A stretch of 64,000 nucleotides of DNA from positions 62,001-126,000 of the forward strand of contig NZ_JWLV01000045.1 of the NCBI RefSeq assembly GCF_000808535.1, in the 5' to 3' direction. Of this stretch, positions 54,312-63,880 are shown one piece after another; position 1 is the stretch's first letter, and every line of letters starts with the position of its first letter. Under the pieces are notes generated by a model. It did not search any database and was not told the origin of the DNA. It worked only from the letters and a program-made list of their open reading frames with translations. The DNA is from Vibrio sinaloensis (lineage in GTDB: Bacteria; Pseudomonadota; Gammaproteobacteria; Enterobacterales; Vibrionaceae). Both the position numbers and the translations under genes were made by a program.

Positions 54312-55445
54312 TTATAGTTGGTCTGAGAAAGATTGGTGGCTCAAAGACTCAAAATATTTCTCACTGCTGAAACTGTGCAAAGTATCCAAGTACCTAAGAA
54401 ACTGAGATTTTATTGAGCTAAATTGGTTCAAAGCTTCATCACTTGGGACAGGGACCTTAATATTACCTACAATCGTTTTGTTCAAGTTCGGCATGGTTGC
54501 ACCTTGAGATTCCCCCTCTAAGTGCTTTTTAATTGCCTCACTAGAAAGTAGCTTGTTTAAATATTCGGAGAAAACTCCTGTTTTACTTGGTCTGATAAAT
54601 AGACTTCCTGTTCCACACAACCATCCATCTTCTCGCTCATTAACAATGGCACATCGTCCCATCTCACCTCTTCTACCCATTACGATATCTCCAGTTTTGA
54701 GATGATATTCTGTGAGCTCCTGGTGTTTTTCACTTGATATCGTCAAGTTATTCTTGGGAATAATGTCGCCTCGAACAATGTGAGTCGGGTTTATGAGCGG
54801 TATACCGTTTTCAATATAGTCTTGTTTATGTAACTGAGTCCCGAATGGGCCTATTTGGATACGAGCGATTTCGGATAAGCTCTTTACATCCCACCCCTTC
54901 GGATTCGTAACCGGATCACCAAACATATCCAAAAACACGCAGCGTAAAAACTCGTCAGCAAGGTCAATGGCTTGTTTGCGTTTCTGGCGAATCGCGTCGG
55001 CTTTATCCAAAATGGCAGCGATACGTTTTTGTTCTTCTAGTGGTGGGAGTGGGATTAGAATAGAGTCTAAGTTTTTTTTATTTAACTTCGGCTGAGCAGA
55101 ACCTGTTACATAAGGCTCTAGATTGATGCTATTTATGTAATAAGCCAAAAAACCTAAGTCAGCTTTTCCATTAAATGCGAGTATATGAGCATGATTATTG
55201 ACCCAAAACTTACCTCTAGCATGGAAAGCGATTGGGCTTGAGCGAGATATTAAGTTATTACCATCTTCACCAATTAGAAGATAGTCACCGTCAAATATAT
55301 AATCATCTACATGATCTATAACGCCCGAAGCACCATAATAATCATAGCAACCTTGTCTATTTAAGCGGTCTGCTTGTTTTAATGGAACTCTTTTAGCATT
55401 ACAATTTTGAACAATTTCTCCTAGTTTTACCAATGGCCAACTCAT
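54312..55445 (-). CDS. hsdS: Type I RM specificity subunit HsdS
   Basis: The product is 377 aa, slightly short for an HsdS. It has two target-recognition halves, each ended by a conserved helix: [20 protein letters not shown] (about 130-150) and a second, degenerate one near the C-terminus ([10 protein letters not shown]). The V-K-L-G-E-I-V opening is typical. Overlaps hsdM by 4 bp. The recognition site cannot be predicted from the sequence by eye. Confidence 0.92.
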   Translation of the reverse strand: MSWPLVKLGEIVQNCNAKRVPLKQADRLNRQGCYDYYGASGVIDHVDDYIFDGDYLLIGEDGNNLISRSSPIAFHARGKFWVNNHAHILAFNGKADLGFLAYYINSINLEPYVTGSAQPKLNKKNLDSILIPLPPLEEQKRIAAILDKADAIRQKRKQAIDLADEFLRCVFLDMFGDPVTNPKGWDVKSLSEIARIQIGPFGTQLHKQDYIENGIPLINPTHIVRGDIIPKNNLTISSEKHQELTEYHLKTGDIVMGRRGEMGRCAIVNEREDGWLCGTGSLFIRPSKTGVFSEYLNKLLSSEAIKKHLEGESQGATMPNLNKTIVGNIKVPVPSDEALNQFSSIKSQFLRYLDTLHSFSSEKYFESLSHQSFSDQL

Positions 55446-57019
55446 AGCATCGACTCCAGATCATTTAAGTCAGCCAGAATCTCATTTTCTAGTGCTTTGA
55501 GCTTACCCAAAATCACTTTTGGTTCTTCGTAGCTTTCTTGCTCGTACACCACTTCTTTATAGCGGTTGATCGACAGATCATATTTGTTCGACTTAATGTC
55601 GTCTTTTGCCACCAAGAAGGCTTTTTGCGTTTTGTTTGCCCATTGTTCAGTAGAGCCGCCTTCAACTACTGCCGCTTGATAGGCTTTGTACTGCTTAACC
55701 AAGTCTGGCAAGTCGTTGTCTTTGATTGGGGTGCGCTTATCATCCAGCGATTTACCATCGGCTTGCACATCATAGAACCAAACGTTATCGGTGCTACCAC
55801 CTTTGGTGAAAATTAATATAGCAGTTGAAACGCCCGCATAGGGCTTAAACACACCACTTGGTAGTGAGATTACCGCTTCCAACTGGTTATCTTCTACTAG
55901 GTGTTTACGTAGAGTTTGGTGCGCTTTAGAGCTACCAAATAACACGCCATCAGGGACGATGGTGGCCGTGCGACCGCCGACTTTCAGCATACGTTGGATC
56001 AATGCCACAAACAGTAGTTCGGTCTTTTTGGTTTTGACTACTTTTAGAATTGCTGGATCGACATCTTCTTCATCTAAGCTACCCTTAAACGGCGGGTTGG
56101 CGAGGATGATATCAAAACCGTTTTTCGCTTCATCAGGATAACGCTCAATGAAGCTTTGGCTTAAGGTGTCTTGGTAGTGAATATCTGGCTGTTTTACACC
56201 GTGCATCACCAAGTTCATTGCTGCCACGCGAAGCATGGTTGAGTCAAAATCAAAGCCGTGGAACATGTCGGTATCGATGTGGTGGCGGTTCTCTAACTTG
56301 TCACCCGCGTAAAGGTAGTTAAATACTGGCTTTCCATACACATCTAAAACAGGCTTACCTTCAGAGTCAAAGGCTTGCTCTTTCTCCGTCCCCTCTGGTG
56401 AGGAGTACTTCTCTAACAGGTATTCGTAGGTTGATGATAGGAAGCCGCCTGTACCACAGGCAGGGTCACACACTCGGTGTGTTTCTTCTACATCGAGCAT
56501 TTCAATCATGGCGCGAATAATATGGCGCGGCGTACGGAACTGGCCATTGATGCCTGCCGTGGTGAGTTTAGACAGCAGGTACTCGTACAAATCACCTTTT
56601 ACATCTTTGTTTTCCAATGGCAGTTCACCCACCAACTCAACCGCTTTCACCAGTAGCGATTGCTTTTGGATCATGAGCTGCGCATCTTTCATAAATTCCG
56701 CAAACAGAGTGTCATCAGACGTGAGTTCTTTGAAATACGGAAAGAGTTCGTCTTTTACCAGTGGGTATAACTTTTCTGCGCCAAGATGACGGAAGTTTTC
56801 CCAACGGATGTGTTGCTTGTGTTCAGGGAAACGGCGATTAAATGGCTTGCCCGTTCGTGCGCTACGTTTTTCGTCGTTACGCTCATTCATGTCTAGCATG
56901 CGGGCGTACATCAAATAAGTAATTTGCTCAACTACGGTTAACGGGTTGGTGATCCCACCTGTCCAAAATTCTTCCCATAGTTTGTCAATTTGGCTCTTCA
57001 ATGCGCCTGATGTAATCAT
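55442..57019 (-). CDS. hsdM: Type I RM methyltransferase HsdM
   Basis: The product is 525 aa. N-terminal HsdM_N ([16 protein letters not shown]), then the N6-adenine methyltransferase core with D-P-A-C-G-T-G-G-F (SAM motif I) and N-P-P-F (catalytic motif IV), followed by D-G-V-L-F-G-S and K-Y-D-L-S-I-N-R-Y near the end. All catalytic motifs are intact. It modifies adenine in the site chosen by HsdS and joins HsdR for restriction. It starts 119 bp after hsdR. Confidence 0.95.
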   Translation of the reverse strand: MITSGALKSQIDKLWEEFWTGGITNPLTVVEQITYLMYARMLDMNERNDEKRSARTGKPFNRRFPEHKQHIRWENFRHLGAEKLYPLVKDELFPYFKELTSDDTLFAEFMKDAQLMIQKQSLLVKAVELVGELPLENKDVKGDLYEYLLSKLTTAGINGQFRTPRHIIRAMIEMLDVEETHRVCDPACGTGGFLSSTYEYLLEKYSSPEGTEKEQAFDSEGKPVLDVYGKPVFNYLYAGDKLENRHHIDTDMFHGFDFDSTMLRVAAMNLVMHGVKQPDIHYQDTLSQSFIERYPDEAKNGFDIILANPPFKGSLDEEDVDPAILKVVKTKKTELLFVALIQRMLKVGGRTATIVPDGVLFGSSKAHQTLRKHLVEDNQLEAVISLPSGVFKPYAGVSTAILIFTKGGSTDNVWFYDVQADGKSLDDKRTPIKDNDLPDLVKQYKAYQAAVVEGGSTEQWANKTQKAFLVAKDDIKSNKYDLSINRYKEVVYEQESYEEPKVILGKLKALENEILADLNDLESML

Positions 57020-57138
57020 TATCTATTCTCTATATTCTTTTATGGCAATTGACGCTGGCAGTTTCACTATTTACCTGAAAAAGCAGCGACAAATGTAATT
57101 GGTAGTAGTGTACTGAGCAGGTTGGTATCTCCAAAGGA

Positions 57139-60100
57139 TTAATTCACCACTTTCTCGACACTTGATTGTTTCTCACCCAAATGGACACTAAAGCGACGAA
57201 CAAACTGTTCCACCACATCCGCTTGAGCAGGGATTGGGAATACACCATCTAAGCCAGCATCATCAATCTGATTGAATGGCGCGTCGTACAACTGTTCAAT
57301 ATCAACGCTACCGTAGCGACAAAGGTGATTTTTGAGCATGCCGATAAAGCGTTGTTGTCTTGAGTTAAGGTGGGTATGTACTTGCTGCACAAAGGCCGTA
57401 AACTCATTTTCAATCGCCTTTGCATCCATGCCAACGATGGTACGTAAAATCTGGTCAAGTCCTGCGGTTGATTCCGGAAAGAACTCTTTCAAAATCGAAA
57501 GATCGACACTTGGGTTTTGGGTATGCACAAGCGCGTTGAGCGTGTCTAAATCGGCTTCTGTTACTGATTGTCCGGCACGTATTTTCTGCAACACTTCATT
57601 AGATTCAAACAATGGTGTCAGCGTTTTTTCGACCTCTTGTTTATAGATCTGGTAGTCCACCGTCACAATATCGGTTTTCACCTCTTCAGTGCGATATTCT
57701 GCCGCATCCTCTTTAACATCTAATACGGGTGTTGGCTTCGGTGGGGGAGTCGCACCTTTATCACGTAAATGGATTACCGTTCGAAGCTCGCTTCGGCAAG
57801 CTTCTAATTCTTGGTGGTCAGCATCATTCCAGAAGTTCGGTTGCTGCACTTGCTTAATCGTACTGGCCTTACTGCGCACTTCGTTAAGGTGCATAGAAAG
57901 TGTGGTGACCTTGTCCATAATCGGCATCGCAACAATATCGACCTTGGAGGGTTGCTTGAGTTTGGTAAGCTCAAGCTCTAAGAACTGGAGATCGAGGCGC
58001 AACGCTTCGCTCTCACCAGTAATCGGTTTCCATTGCATTAGCGGGGCCATCGTAGAACGCAGTAGTTCTTTGGTGTCAGGGGCCATTTGGTGCAAGATTT
58101 TTTCATCACTTAGCTGCGCTTTAATTTGCCAGTTTTCTCGCACTTCGATGGTTTTGTCGTTAAGCGAGTCGATATCGCCTTTAATCTGTGGGATCACTGC
58201 ATCGAAAATATCCATCTCTGCACGTTTAAGTGCTTCATCAGCCAAATTTAGCCGCGCTTCAAACACCTTTTGCGCAAGAGACTTACCTTTTGCACCTTCA
58301 TCTTCATCTGGGTTCATTTTGAAGTATTCAAAGTTGTTCCAGTGATCGAAGATCAAGAAATGCTTTTTATGTTCGTCTGGGCCAAACAAGTTTTCACACA
58401 AACGGGTACCACGGCCTACCATTTGCCAAAATTTCACTTTCGATTTGATCGGTTTAGCAAACACAAGGTTGATACATTCCGGCACATCAATACCGGTATC
58501 GAGCATGTCGACAGACACCGCAATAGTGATTTCGTCTTTGTTGCCTTCGGCACTTTTGAAGCTGTCGATCAGCTCATCGGCACGTTCATATTTCGAGTGA
58601 ATCACTCGGCAGAAGTTACCCCCCAGATCGGGGTACATTTCAGCAAACAGATCGGCGATAAGCTCTGCATGTTTGATGCTGCGAGCAAAGATGATGGATT
58701 TACCTGGCAATTGATTGTCGACATCTTTAAGACCACGTTCCATCAGATTACGGATGATCTGGCGGTTAGTGTCTTTGTTAAAGATCGCTTTATCGATTAG
58801 CTTTGAATCAAAATCGAGCTCATTCGGGTCGATACCTTGATCTTCAAGCTCAGCTATCTGCTCATCAGTGAGCTCATTGCCTTTTATGCCATCACGCAAG
58901 AATTTGGTGGTATGAGAAACGACTTTGAAAGGGACAAGGTTACCCTCTTCAATTGCCTGTTCTAGCGGATAGTTGGCCGTTGGCATTTTGTAGTCACAAC
59001 CAAACAACTGGCTGGTCGAGCGGGAGATCATCTCAACAGGCGTTGCGGTCAAGCCCACTTGCAGCGCATCAAAATACTTAAACAGCTCACCATACTTGTT
59101 ATAGATGGAACGGTGTGATTCGTCGGCAATAATAAGGTCGAAGTGACCGACATCGAACTCTTCGAAGGTTTGCATCATACCGGGGTAAGTCGCGATCACG
59201 ATACGCGCTTTACTCGCGAGATCTTTTTTGCTTTTGCCTTTTACGAATAACGGCTCTTTAGTGAACTCATTAAATGCGTTTGCCGCTTGCTTGCGTAGCT
59301 CTTTACGGTCGCATAAAAACAGCACTCGCTTTGCCCAACCTGCATCAAGTAAACGCTTGGTCAATGCAATAGAAACGCGCGTTTTACCCGTACCTGTTGC
59401 TTGCACAATCAGCGCTTTACGATGCTTGTCGCTAAATCGTTCACATACACGAGTGATCGACTCCATTTGATAGAGTCGGCCTGCTACGTCGGTATCAATC
59501 GGTGTGTTGTTGAGATCTTTTTTCAAAGCACGCTGCTGGATAAGGTATTGCAGGCTGTCTTTAGAGTAGTAACCGAACAGTTTACGTGGTACGTAACCCT
59601 GAGCGTCATCCCACAGCCAGATATCGTAGCCATTGGTGTAGAAAATTACTGGTCGTTGGCCTGTTTGTTTTTCTAACGCATCAGCGTAAAGTTTGGCTTG
59701 TTCTTGCCCTGCTCGCGCATCCACTCTGGTTTTCTTCGCTTCGATAACCGCCAGTGGTTTGCCGTTGTCATCCCAAAGCACGTAGTCACAACGACCTTTG
59801 CCAGTTTGAGTTGGCTGACCATCAACTTCGTACTCTTTGGATACTTGTTCAGTGCTGACTTCTGCCAGTGCCACGTCCCAGCCTTCACTTCTTAGCTCAG
59901 AATCGATTAGACGTTTACGAGTTTCCGCTTCGTTAAGGTCAAAGCTGTTCTTCAACTCGAGGGTGTTGCGTTTTAGCTTGTCTGCTTTAGTTTGATCAAC
60001 TTCCAACTTGAGCATACTGGCAGCCTGCTGGGCCAACAACTGGGCTTCTTTCGCCTCTTCAAGCTCTTTTAACGCCTGTGTAAGCTGCTCACTGTTCTGG

Positions 60101-60588
60101 GCGAGCTTTTGCTGTAGCTGTTTGTTTTTGCGCTTAAAATCCGCTTTAGACTCCCCCTCTAACGGAGCATTATCAGGTTGAGTATAGCGAGGGCATTCTT
60201 CTTGGGAGCCATCCCCATAGGCGATGAAAAGCCAGCAGCCAATAAGGTAGGATTCTTTGAGTAGCCAGAGCGCATCATGCTGATTGACATATCCGTCATG
60301 GGCGGCTTTGTTACCGCCTTTGCGCACAGCATGAAATTTATCGAGAATATCTTTATGAATAATGGCAGTAAACGAGGCACTGGTCAGCTTGTCGTGAACG
60401 GACGCATTTGGCAATACAGGTAAACGTAGTTCTCGGTATAGATAACCAACGATTTTTTCGACATAACAACGAAGCTTAACCATCGAGCTTTGAGGATCAG
60501 TCACCGCATAAGCTTCAGCAAATGCGCCCAGTTCAGCCAGCTCTGGCCAGTCTTTTCTTAGATATTCAAAGTTCACTGACGTTTTCAC
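57139..60588 (-). CDS. hsdR: Type I RM restriction subunit HsdR
   Basis: The product is about 1149 aa. The N-terminal 110 residues are DUF4145-like (HEPN-related, R-K-G-G-N-K-A-A-H). A coiled coil follows, then an endonuclease part with C-D-Y-V-L-W-D-D and A-V-I-E-A-K-K (D..ExK), and an SF2 motor with A-T-G-T-G-K-T, A-D-E-S-H, G-L-T-A-T-P and V-G-R-G-T-R. I place the start at GTG 60588, with AGGAG ten bases upstream; the open frame extends ten codons further to a TTG that lies in the promoter. The sigma-54 element just upstream makes this gene conditionally expressed. Confidence 0.93.
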   Translation of the reverse strand: MKTSVNFEYLRKDWPELAELGAFAEAYAVTDPQSSMVKLRCYVEKIVGYLYRELRLPVLPNASVHDKLTSASFTAIIHKDILDKFHAVRKGGNKAAHDGYVNQHDALWLLKESYLIGCWLFIAYGDGSQEECPRYTQPDNAPLEGESKADFKRKNKQLQQKLAQNSEQLTQALKELEEAKEAQLLAQQAASMLKLEVDQTKADKLKRNTLELKNSFDLNEAETRKRLIDSELRSEGWDVALAEVSTEQVSKEYEVDGQPTQTGKGRCDYVLWDDNGKPLAVIEAKKTRVDARAGQEQAKLYADALEKQTGQRPVIFYTNGYDIWLWDDAQGYVPRKLFGYYSKDSLQYLIQQRALKKDLNNTPIDTDVAGRLYQMESITRVCERFSDKHRKALIVQATGTGKTRVSIALTKRLLDAGWAKRVLFLCDRKELRKQAANAFNEFTKEPLFVKGKSKKDLASKARIVIATYPGMMQTFEEFDVGHFDLIIADESHRSIYNKYGELFKYFDALQVGLTATPVEMISRSTSQLFGCDYKMPTANYPLEQAIEEGNLVPFKVVSHTTKFLRDGIKGNELTDEQIAELEDQGIDPNELDFDSKLIDKAIFNKDTNRQIIRNLMERGLKDVDNQLPGKSIIFARSIKHAELIADLFAEMYPDLGGNFCRVIHSKYERADELIDSFKSAEGNKDEITIAVSVDMLDTGIDVPECINLVFAKPIKSKVKFWQMVGRGTRLCENLFGPDEHKKHFLIFDHWNNFEYFKMNPDEDEGAKGKSLAQKVFEARLNLADEALKRAEMDIFDAVIPQIKGDIDSLNDKTIEVRENWQIKAQLSDEKILHQMAPDTKELLRSTMAPLMQWKPITGESEALRLDLQFLELELTKLKQPSKVDIVAMPIMDKVTTLSMHLNEVRSKASTIKQVQQPNFWNDADHQELEACRSELRTVIHLRDKGATPPPKPTPVLDVKEDAAEYRTEEVKTDIVTVDYQIYKQEVEKTLTPLFESNEVLQKIRAGQSVTEADLDTLNALVHTQNPSVDLSILKEFFPESTAGLDQILRTIVGMDAKAIENEFTAFVQQVHTHLNSRQQRFIGMLKNHLCRYGSVDIEQLYDAPFNQIDDAGLDGVFPIPAQADVVEQFVRRFSVHLGEKQSSVEKVVN

Positions 60589-60613
60589 TCTTTTTATTCT
60601 CCTGACCTCTATG

Positions 60614-60630
60614 AGCAATGGCTATGCCAA
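60614..60630 (-). promoter_or_regulatory. Sigma-54 (-24/-12) promoter of hsdR
   Basis: On the minus strand TTGGCATAGCCATTGCT. The -24 GG and -12 GC are separated by exactly 10 bases, and TTGGCA and TTGC match the consensus closely. It lies in the 62-bp gap between the sigma-54 activator gene and hsdR. The predicted start near 60603 gives a leader of about 15 bases that begins at the Shine-Dalgarno sequence. Confidence 0.8.
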
Positions 60631-60650
60631 TCCTGTTCTAACCTGCTTCA

Positions 60651-62135
60651 TCATTCTTCAATACCAAATTTTTTCATCCAGCCGCTTAGAGTCTGGTGAC
60701 TCTTGAGCCCTAGTGCTTCAGCTGCTTTGGATTTATTGTTACGACTATACTCCAAAGCTGATTCGACCGCATCTTTCTTAATGTTATCAATGTATTGCTG
60801 AATATCACCTGGCACTGAAAATTCACCCCGTGAATGTTGATTGATTCCAGCACTTAACACTGACGAACGTAGGTCTTCGGCAGATATCGTGCTCGACTCA
60901 GACCACAAAACTGCTCGATTCAATGTATTCCAAAGCTCCCTTATATTTCCGGGCCATGGATAAGATTTTGCAAACTTTATTGCATCAGTGGAAATTTTCT
61001 TACTTTCGAACAACGGGTGTTTGTCAGCCTGTTGATTGATATCGCTCATTAGTGTTGATATGAGTTCAGGAATGTCTTCCGATCTCGCTCTAAGCGGTGG
61101 CATTTCAATAACTCCGACGGCGAGTCGGTAGAACAAATCTTCACGAAAGGCTCCTTGCGATGTCATCTGAAATAGATCTTGGTGCGTAGCCGCAATAATG
61201 CGCACATCAACAACCTTGGATTTAACGTCACCGACTCGAGTAATCTCTTTTTGTTGCAAAGCTCTAAGTAATTTAACTTGGACATTGAGTGGCAGCTCGC
61301 CTACTTCATCTAGGAACAAGGTGCCGCCATTTGCCTGTTCAAATAACCCTGAATGATCTTTATCCGCTCCAGTAAACGCCCCTTTGACATGCCCAAAGAG
61401 AATTGAGTCCACCAAATTCTCTGGTAATGCACCGCAGTTAACGGCTCTGAATGGTTTATCAGAGCGAGAGCTGGCGTTGTGGATGGCTGTTGCCATGACT
61501 TCTTTGCCTGATCCACTTTCACCAAGCACAAGTGCTGGTAAATCAGATAATGCGAGTCTGTGAGCTTTTTTCACTAGAAGCTGCATGATTTCCGATTTTG
61601 CTGTTATAGCTTCAAAAGCCGAGCTTAGTAGAGGGATATCTGATGTCAGTGACTGTATAGCACTAGTGGAGGATTTAGTGTATTCCGTCGCGAAATCGAC
61701 AGGTATATCCACTTCAATTAACTCACCTTTGGGTGATGTTTGAATTAACTGGCATTTCCCAATGCTCTTACCGAGCAAGACAGAAACAACTGTCATTGCC
61801 GGCGTTCCAGACGTGAGGTTTATGTAAATGTGTTCAGAGCCAGCAGAAATCTTACTCAGCTGTTTTTGCATCACTTTAGTTATAGCGGAATAATCTATCG
61901 GCGATGCCAATCGAACACGTTGGATAGTCACTGAGATCTTAGAACGCCCCACGCAAGCGAGCTTTCTCTCCAACCACTCTTTATAGTCGTGCCATTCATC
62001 ATCCCATGTACTGGCAAGGATAATTATGCTGTCTAGGGTTTTGCCTTTTAAAGCAATCGTTGCAATTGAAGCAGGCTTATCCAGCTTCATTTGATCAAGA
62101 TCTGTTCTTCCAAGCCAACTGATTAGAGTTGCCAT
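60651..62135 (-). CDS. CARF-like sigma-54 transcription activator (RtcR-like)
   Basis: The product is 494 aa. Residues 1-150 form a Rossmann-like sensor with [12 protein letters not shown] (103-114), the CARF ring-nucleotide/RNA-end binding signature. The AAA+ part has G-E-S-G-S-G-K-E (205-212), G-A-F-T-G-A (252-257, the sigma-54 contact loop) and L-F-L-D-E-V (273-278). The C-terminus is a FIS-type helix-turn-helix (A-A-E-A-L-G-L, S-G-W-M-K-K). This is the RtcR layout, but with no rtcBA nearby; the next gene is hsdR behind a sigma-54 promoter. I infer that a cyclic oligonucleotide or RNA 2',3'-cyclic phosphate signal induces the RM operon. Confidence 0.87.
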   Translation of the reverse strand: MATLISWLGRTDLDQMKLDKPASIATIALKGKTLDSIIILASTWDDEWHDYKEWLERKLACVGRSKISVTIQRVRLASPIDYSAITKVMQKQLSKISAGSEHIYINLTSGTPAMTVVSVLLGKSIGKCQLIQTSPKGELIEVDIPVDFATEYTKSSTSAIQSLTSDIPLLSSAFEAITAKSEIMQLLVKKAHRLALSDLPALVLGESGSGKEVMATAIHNASSRSDKPFRAVNCGALPENLVDSILFGHVKGAFTGADKDHSGLFEQANGGTLFLDEVGELPLNVQVKLLRALQQKEITRVGDVKSKVVDVRIIAATHQDLFQMTSQGAFREDLFYRLAVGVIEMPPLRARSEDIPELISTLMSDINQQADKHPLFESKKISTDAIKFAKSYPWPGNIRELWNTLNRAVLWSESSTISAEDLRSSVLSAGINQHSRGEFSVPGDIQQYIDNIKKDAVESALEYSRNNKSKAAEALGLKSHQTLSGWMKKFGIEE

Positions 62136-62371
62136 TTTGACGTCCGTAACTATTTTTACTTATGGGAATGGAGTTTACATCAATAGGTTGTTAGTTGATA
62201 TTCAACTAAACACAATCGAGCAGTATGTCACAATGAATAAAATAGATGCGCTGCGTGACATGCATCACATTTACGCACTTTATTCTGCTGTCACCCCAAT
62301 TGTTACCCCCTCGGAATCTAGTTAGTGAAAATATCTTAACAATCATATATTTACACCTAGATTTAAAGTCC
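62136..62371 (-). other. Island right end, activator promoter region
   Basis: A gap of about 235 bp between the sigma-54 activator and attR. It should hold the activator's own promoter. A plus-strand 62-codon frame here has no support. No CATCTCA arm repeats like those at the left end are seen. Confidence 0.5.
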
Positions 62372-62378
62372 CTCTTAA
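62372..62378. other. Right attachment core (attR) of the island
   Basis: CTCTTAA, in the context AAAGTCC-CTCTTAA-ACAGTTTG. With the three bases before it, it matches attL at 9 of 10 positions. Everything to its right is the outer arm of an attC. Confidence 0.8.
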
Positions 62379-62391
62379 ACAGTTTGTTAGG
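62379..62391 (-). repeat. attC 26, right arm of the split site
   Basis: ACAGTTTGTTAGG, the outer right arm that completes the site at 15561-15673. It lies at the 3' end of the Mrr-like cassette. Confidence 0.88.
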
Positions 62392-62404
62392 TTTGTGTCT
62401 ACCT

Positions 62405-63160
62405 TCAGTATCGTTGTAACCAAGATTTGAGATCATTGAAGTCTTTCAGATCAAGATGATTTTTTGCCATTTCAGCCTCTTTAATAGCATCTCGACTGAA
62501 GAAGCCAGTAGTTACAATAATGCTTTTTGTTGCTTGCCTTAGGTTATGAACACCCATAACTTCACGAATTATACCAACGCCAACTTTATTGTCTGGAGCA
62601 TATTTTTTGCACTCAATATGCGTCAAGTAACTGCTTACGGAATTACGAACATAAGCAATAATATCACGCCCACCATCTCTTGTTGCTTTAGTTAGCTCAA
62701 CGTCGAAACCCATATCTTTCAGTATACTGGCGACTAACTCTTCAAATTTTCTTGGAGTTAAGTCATACATTTTTTCTGGGTTCTTTTTGAGGTAGATTTT
62801 GATTTGGTCATCGATTGACGTTACAACATTAATTGCATCATCAGTAATAATCTCTTTAGATTCAATGTAAAAGTTTTCTTCGAATGAACCTTTTATTTCC
62901 ATTTCACTCATTAGTGAAAGGATCTTATCCTCGGCATGAGCCTGATTTGGGAGACTAACATCAGCTTTTATACATCTATAGATGTGGTCTTCATCTTTAG
63001 CTAAAACAACATATGACCAGTCTTTATCATATGGGTCACGTATGACTGTACCTGCAAGATCAATCTCAGAACTACGAAACCAAGCTCTCTCAGGGAAAAA
63101 ACCCATACTATCGACATTGAGAGAATCAAACTCTTCTTTTGATATTTCCTGAATACTCAT
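62405..63160 (-). CDS. Mrr-like restriction endonuclease, cassette-borne
   Basis: The product is 251 aa. The C-terminal half is an Mrr_cat-type nuclease: L-T-P-R-K-F-E-E-L-V-A-S-I-L (138-151), G-F-D-V-E-L-T, R-D-G-G-R-D-I-I-A (active D), and H-I-E-C-K-K-Y (E-x-K). Mrr-family enzymes cut modified foreign DNA or act under stress. The N-terminal 130 residues are unassigned. It is a superintegron cassette and not island cargo, but insertion of the island has separated it from its attC by 46.7 kb, so it can probably no longer be excised by IntI. Confidence 0.85.
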   Translation of the reverse strand: MSIQEISKEEFDSLNVDSMGFFPERAWFRSSEIDLAGTVIRDPYDKDWSYVVLAKDEDHIYRCIKADVSLPNQAHAEDKILSLMSEMEIKGSFEENFYIESKEIITDDAINVVTSIDDQIKIYLKKNPEKMYDLTPRKFEELVASILKDMGFDVELTKATRDGGRDIIAYVRNSVSSYLTHIECKKYAPDNKVGVGIIREVMGVHNLRQATKSIIVTTGFFSRDAIKEAEMAKNHLDLKDFNDLKSWLQRY

Positions 63161-63175
63161 ATTTTTCCTCGAAAA

Positions 63176-63304
63176 ACCTAACGCCCAATTAAGGGGTGAA
63201 CAACGCCTTCCCCAAACCTAAAGCATTGTGCCATAAACACTAAATTTGAAGTAGAAGCAAAAATGCCGAGCGTTGTGAATCCCTCTTAAATTGCTTGTTA
63301 TGTT
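63176..63304 (-). repeat. attC 27
   Basis: CAATT stem class, left arm CCCAATTAAGGGG and right arm CTTAAATTGCTTGTTATG. It is the attC of the last ORF-less cassette. Confidence 0.92.
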
Positions 63305-63468
63305 TACCATAATTACATGATTTACTTGGATAAATAACTGTAATTTAAGCTTCATTTCCGGAGCCAAACCACAAAGCAGAATCAACTTAACCAACCTTCG
63401 ATTTATCCTATCAAGACGCAAAACAGGGGCAATAAGAAAGTGAATAAATTAACCTGTTCTAATCAAGT

Positions 63469-63582
63469 CAGTATTGCGACACTAACAAAAGATATAGGAT
63501 ACGAAAAAACCGAGTATTTCGGGGGAGAAATACTCGGTGAAGTGAGACAAAGGCTCATTTCCAAGGCTTATTGCAATACTGA
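63469..63582 (-). repeat. Nested inverted-repeat element, MITE-like or small-RNA gene
   Basis: The outer arms TCAGTATTGC (63469-63478) and GCAATACTGA (63573-63582) are perfect inverses and enclose 94 bp. Inside is a second perfect 12-bp hairpin that forms a terminator on the minus strand. It is absent in the related cassette F. Confidence 0.6.
63503..63538 (-). terminator. Intrinsic terminator inside the nested repeat
   Basis: On the minus strand ACCGAGTATTTC-TCCCCC-GAAATACTCGGT followed by TTTTTCG. The perfect 12-bp stem and T-run make it strong. No protein gene ends before it, which suggests a short untranslated transcript. Confidence 0.85.
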
Positions 63583-63880
63583 TTGAACCATATTTCATCA
63601 GATATTGAGTATCTTCTTTGTATCAATAAGTTAGCATTTGGTTTACTTTGGAATCAATTGCCTAGACGCTGGGCCCATAGACATCTTTAAGTCAGCTAAA
63701 CAAAAAAACCAACCGCCACGACCTGACAATGAAGCACCCCACGAACATTGGCATGTTTTACGGGCTGAGAGGTGCAAGAACTTAGACCGACAATATGGAT
63801 TTGCTGAGTCTACTAGGGACGAATTGCCAAAGGGACAAAGAACTAGAGCCTAAGACCTTTAAGCCCTTGAAATGCAGGTA

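Larger units (their letters stand above)
15667..62378. mobile_element. Mobilizable genomic island inserted in an attC site
   Basis: The element lies between two copies of CTCTTAA, at 15667-15673 and 62372-62378. The left flank is an attC lacking its outer right arm; the right flank starts with ACAGTTTGTTAGG, which is that missing arm. The left arm class (CCCTGTTAAG) pairs with the arm found 46.7 kb away, so this was one attC before insertion. Inside are a tyrosine recombinase at the left end, a relaxase and accessory gene, an AlpA regulator, and defence genes. No mating-pore genes are seen, which fits an integrative mobilizable element needing a helper. Confidence 0.9.
63305..63880 (-). repeat. 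ORF-less cassette family 2, copy G
   Basis: About 576 bp without a supported gene. The end near 63700-63880 matches copy F (15108-15560), and the start is also related (TTACATGATTTACTTGG vs CACATGATTTAATTGAG). The middle differs and holds a nested inverted repeat. A plus-strand 71-codon frame (63638-63853) overlaps the conserved part but is not kept in copy F. Confidence 0.7.

Noticed and set aside
57689..58345. 218-codon plus-strand frame inside hsdR
   Set aside because: It is antisense to an intact, motif-rich gene, has serine-rich shadow composition, and no RBS or motif.
60651..62135. True RtcR of an RNA repair operon
   Set aside because: The layout is RtcR-like, but no rtcA or rtcB gene is in the window and the adjacent target is hsdR.
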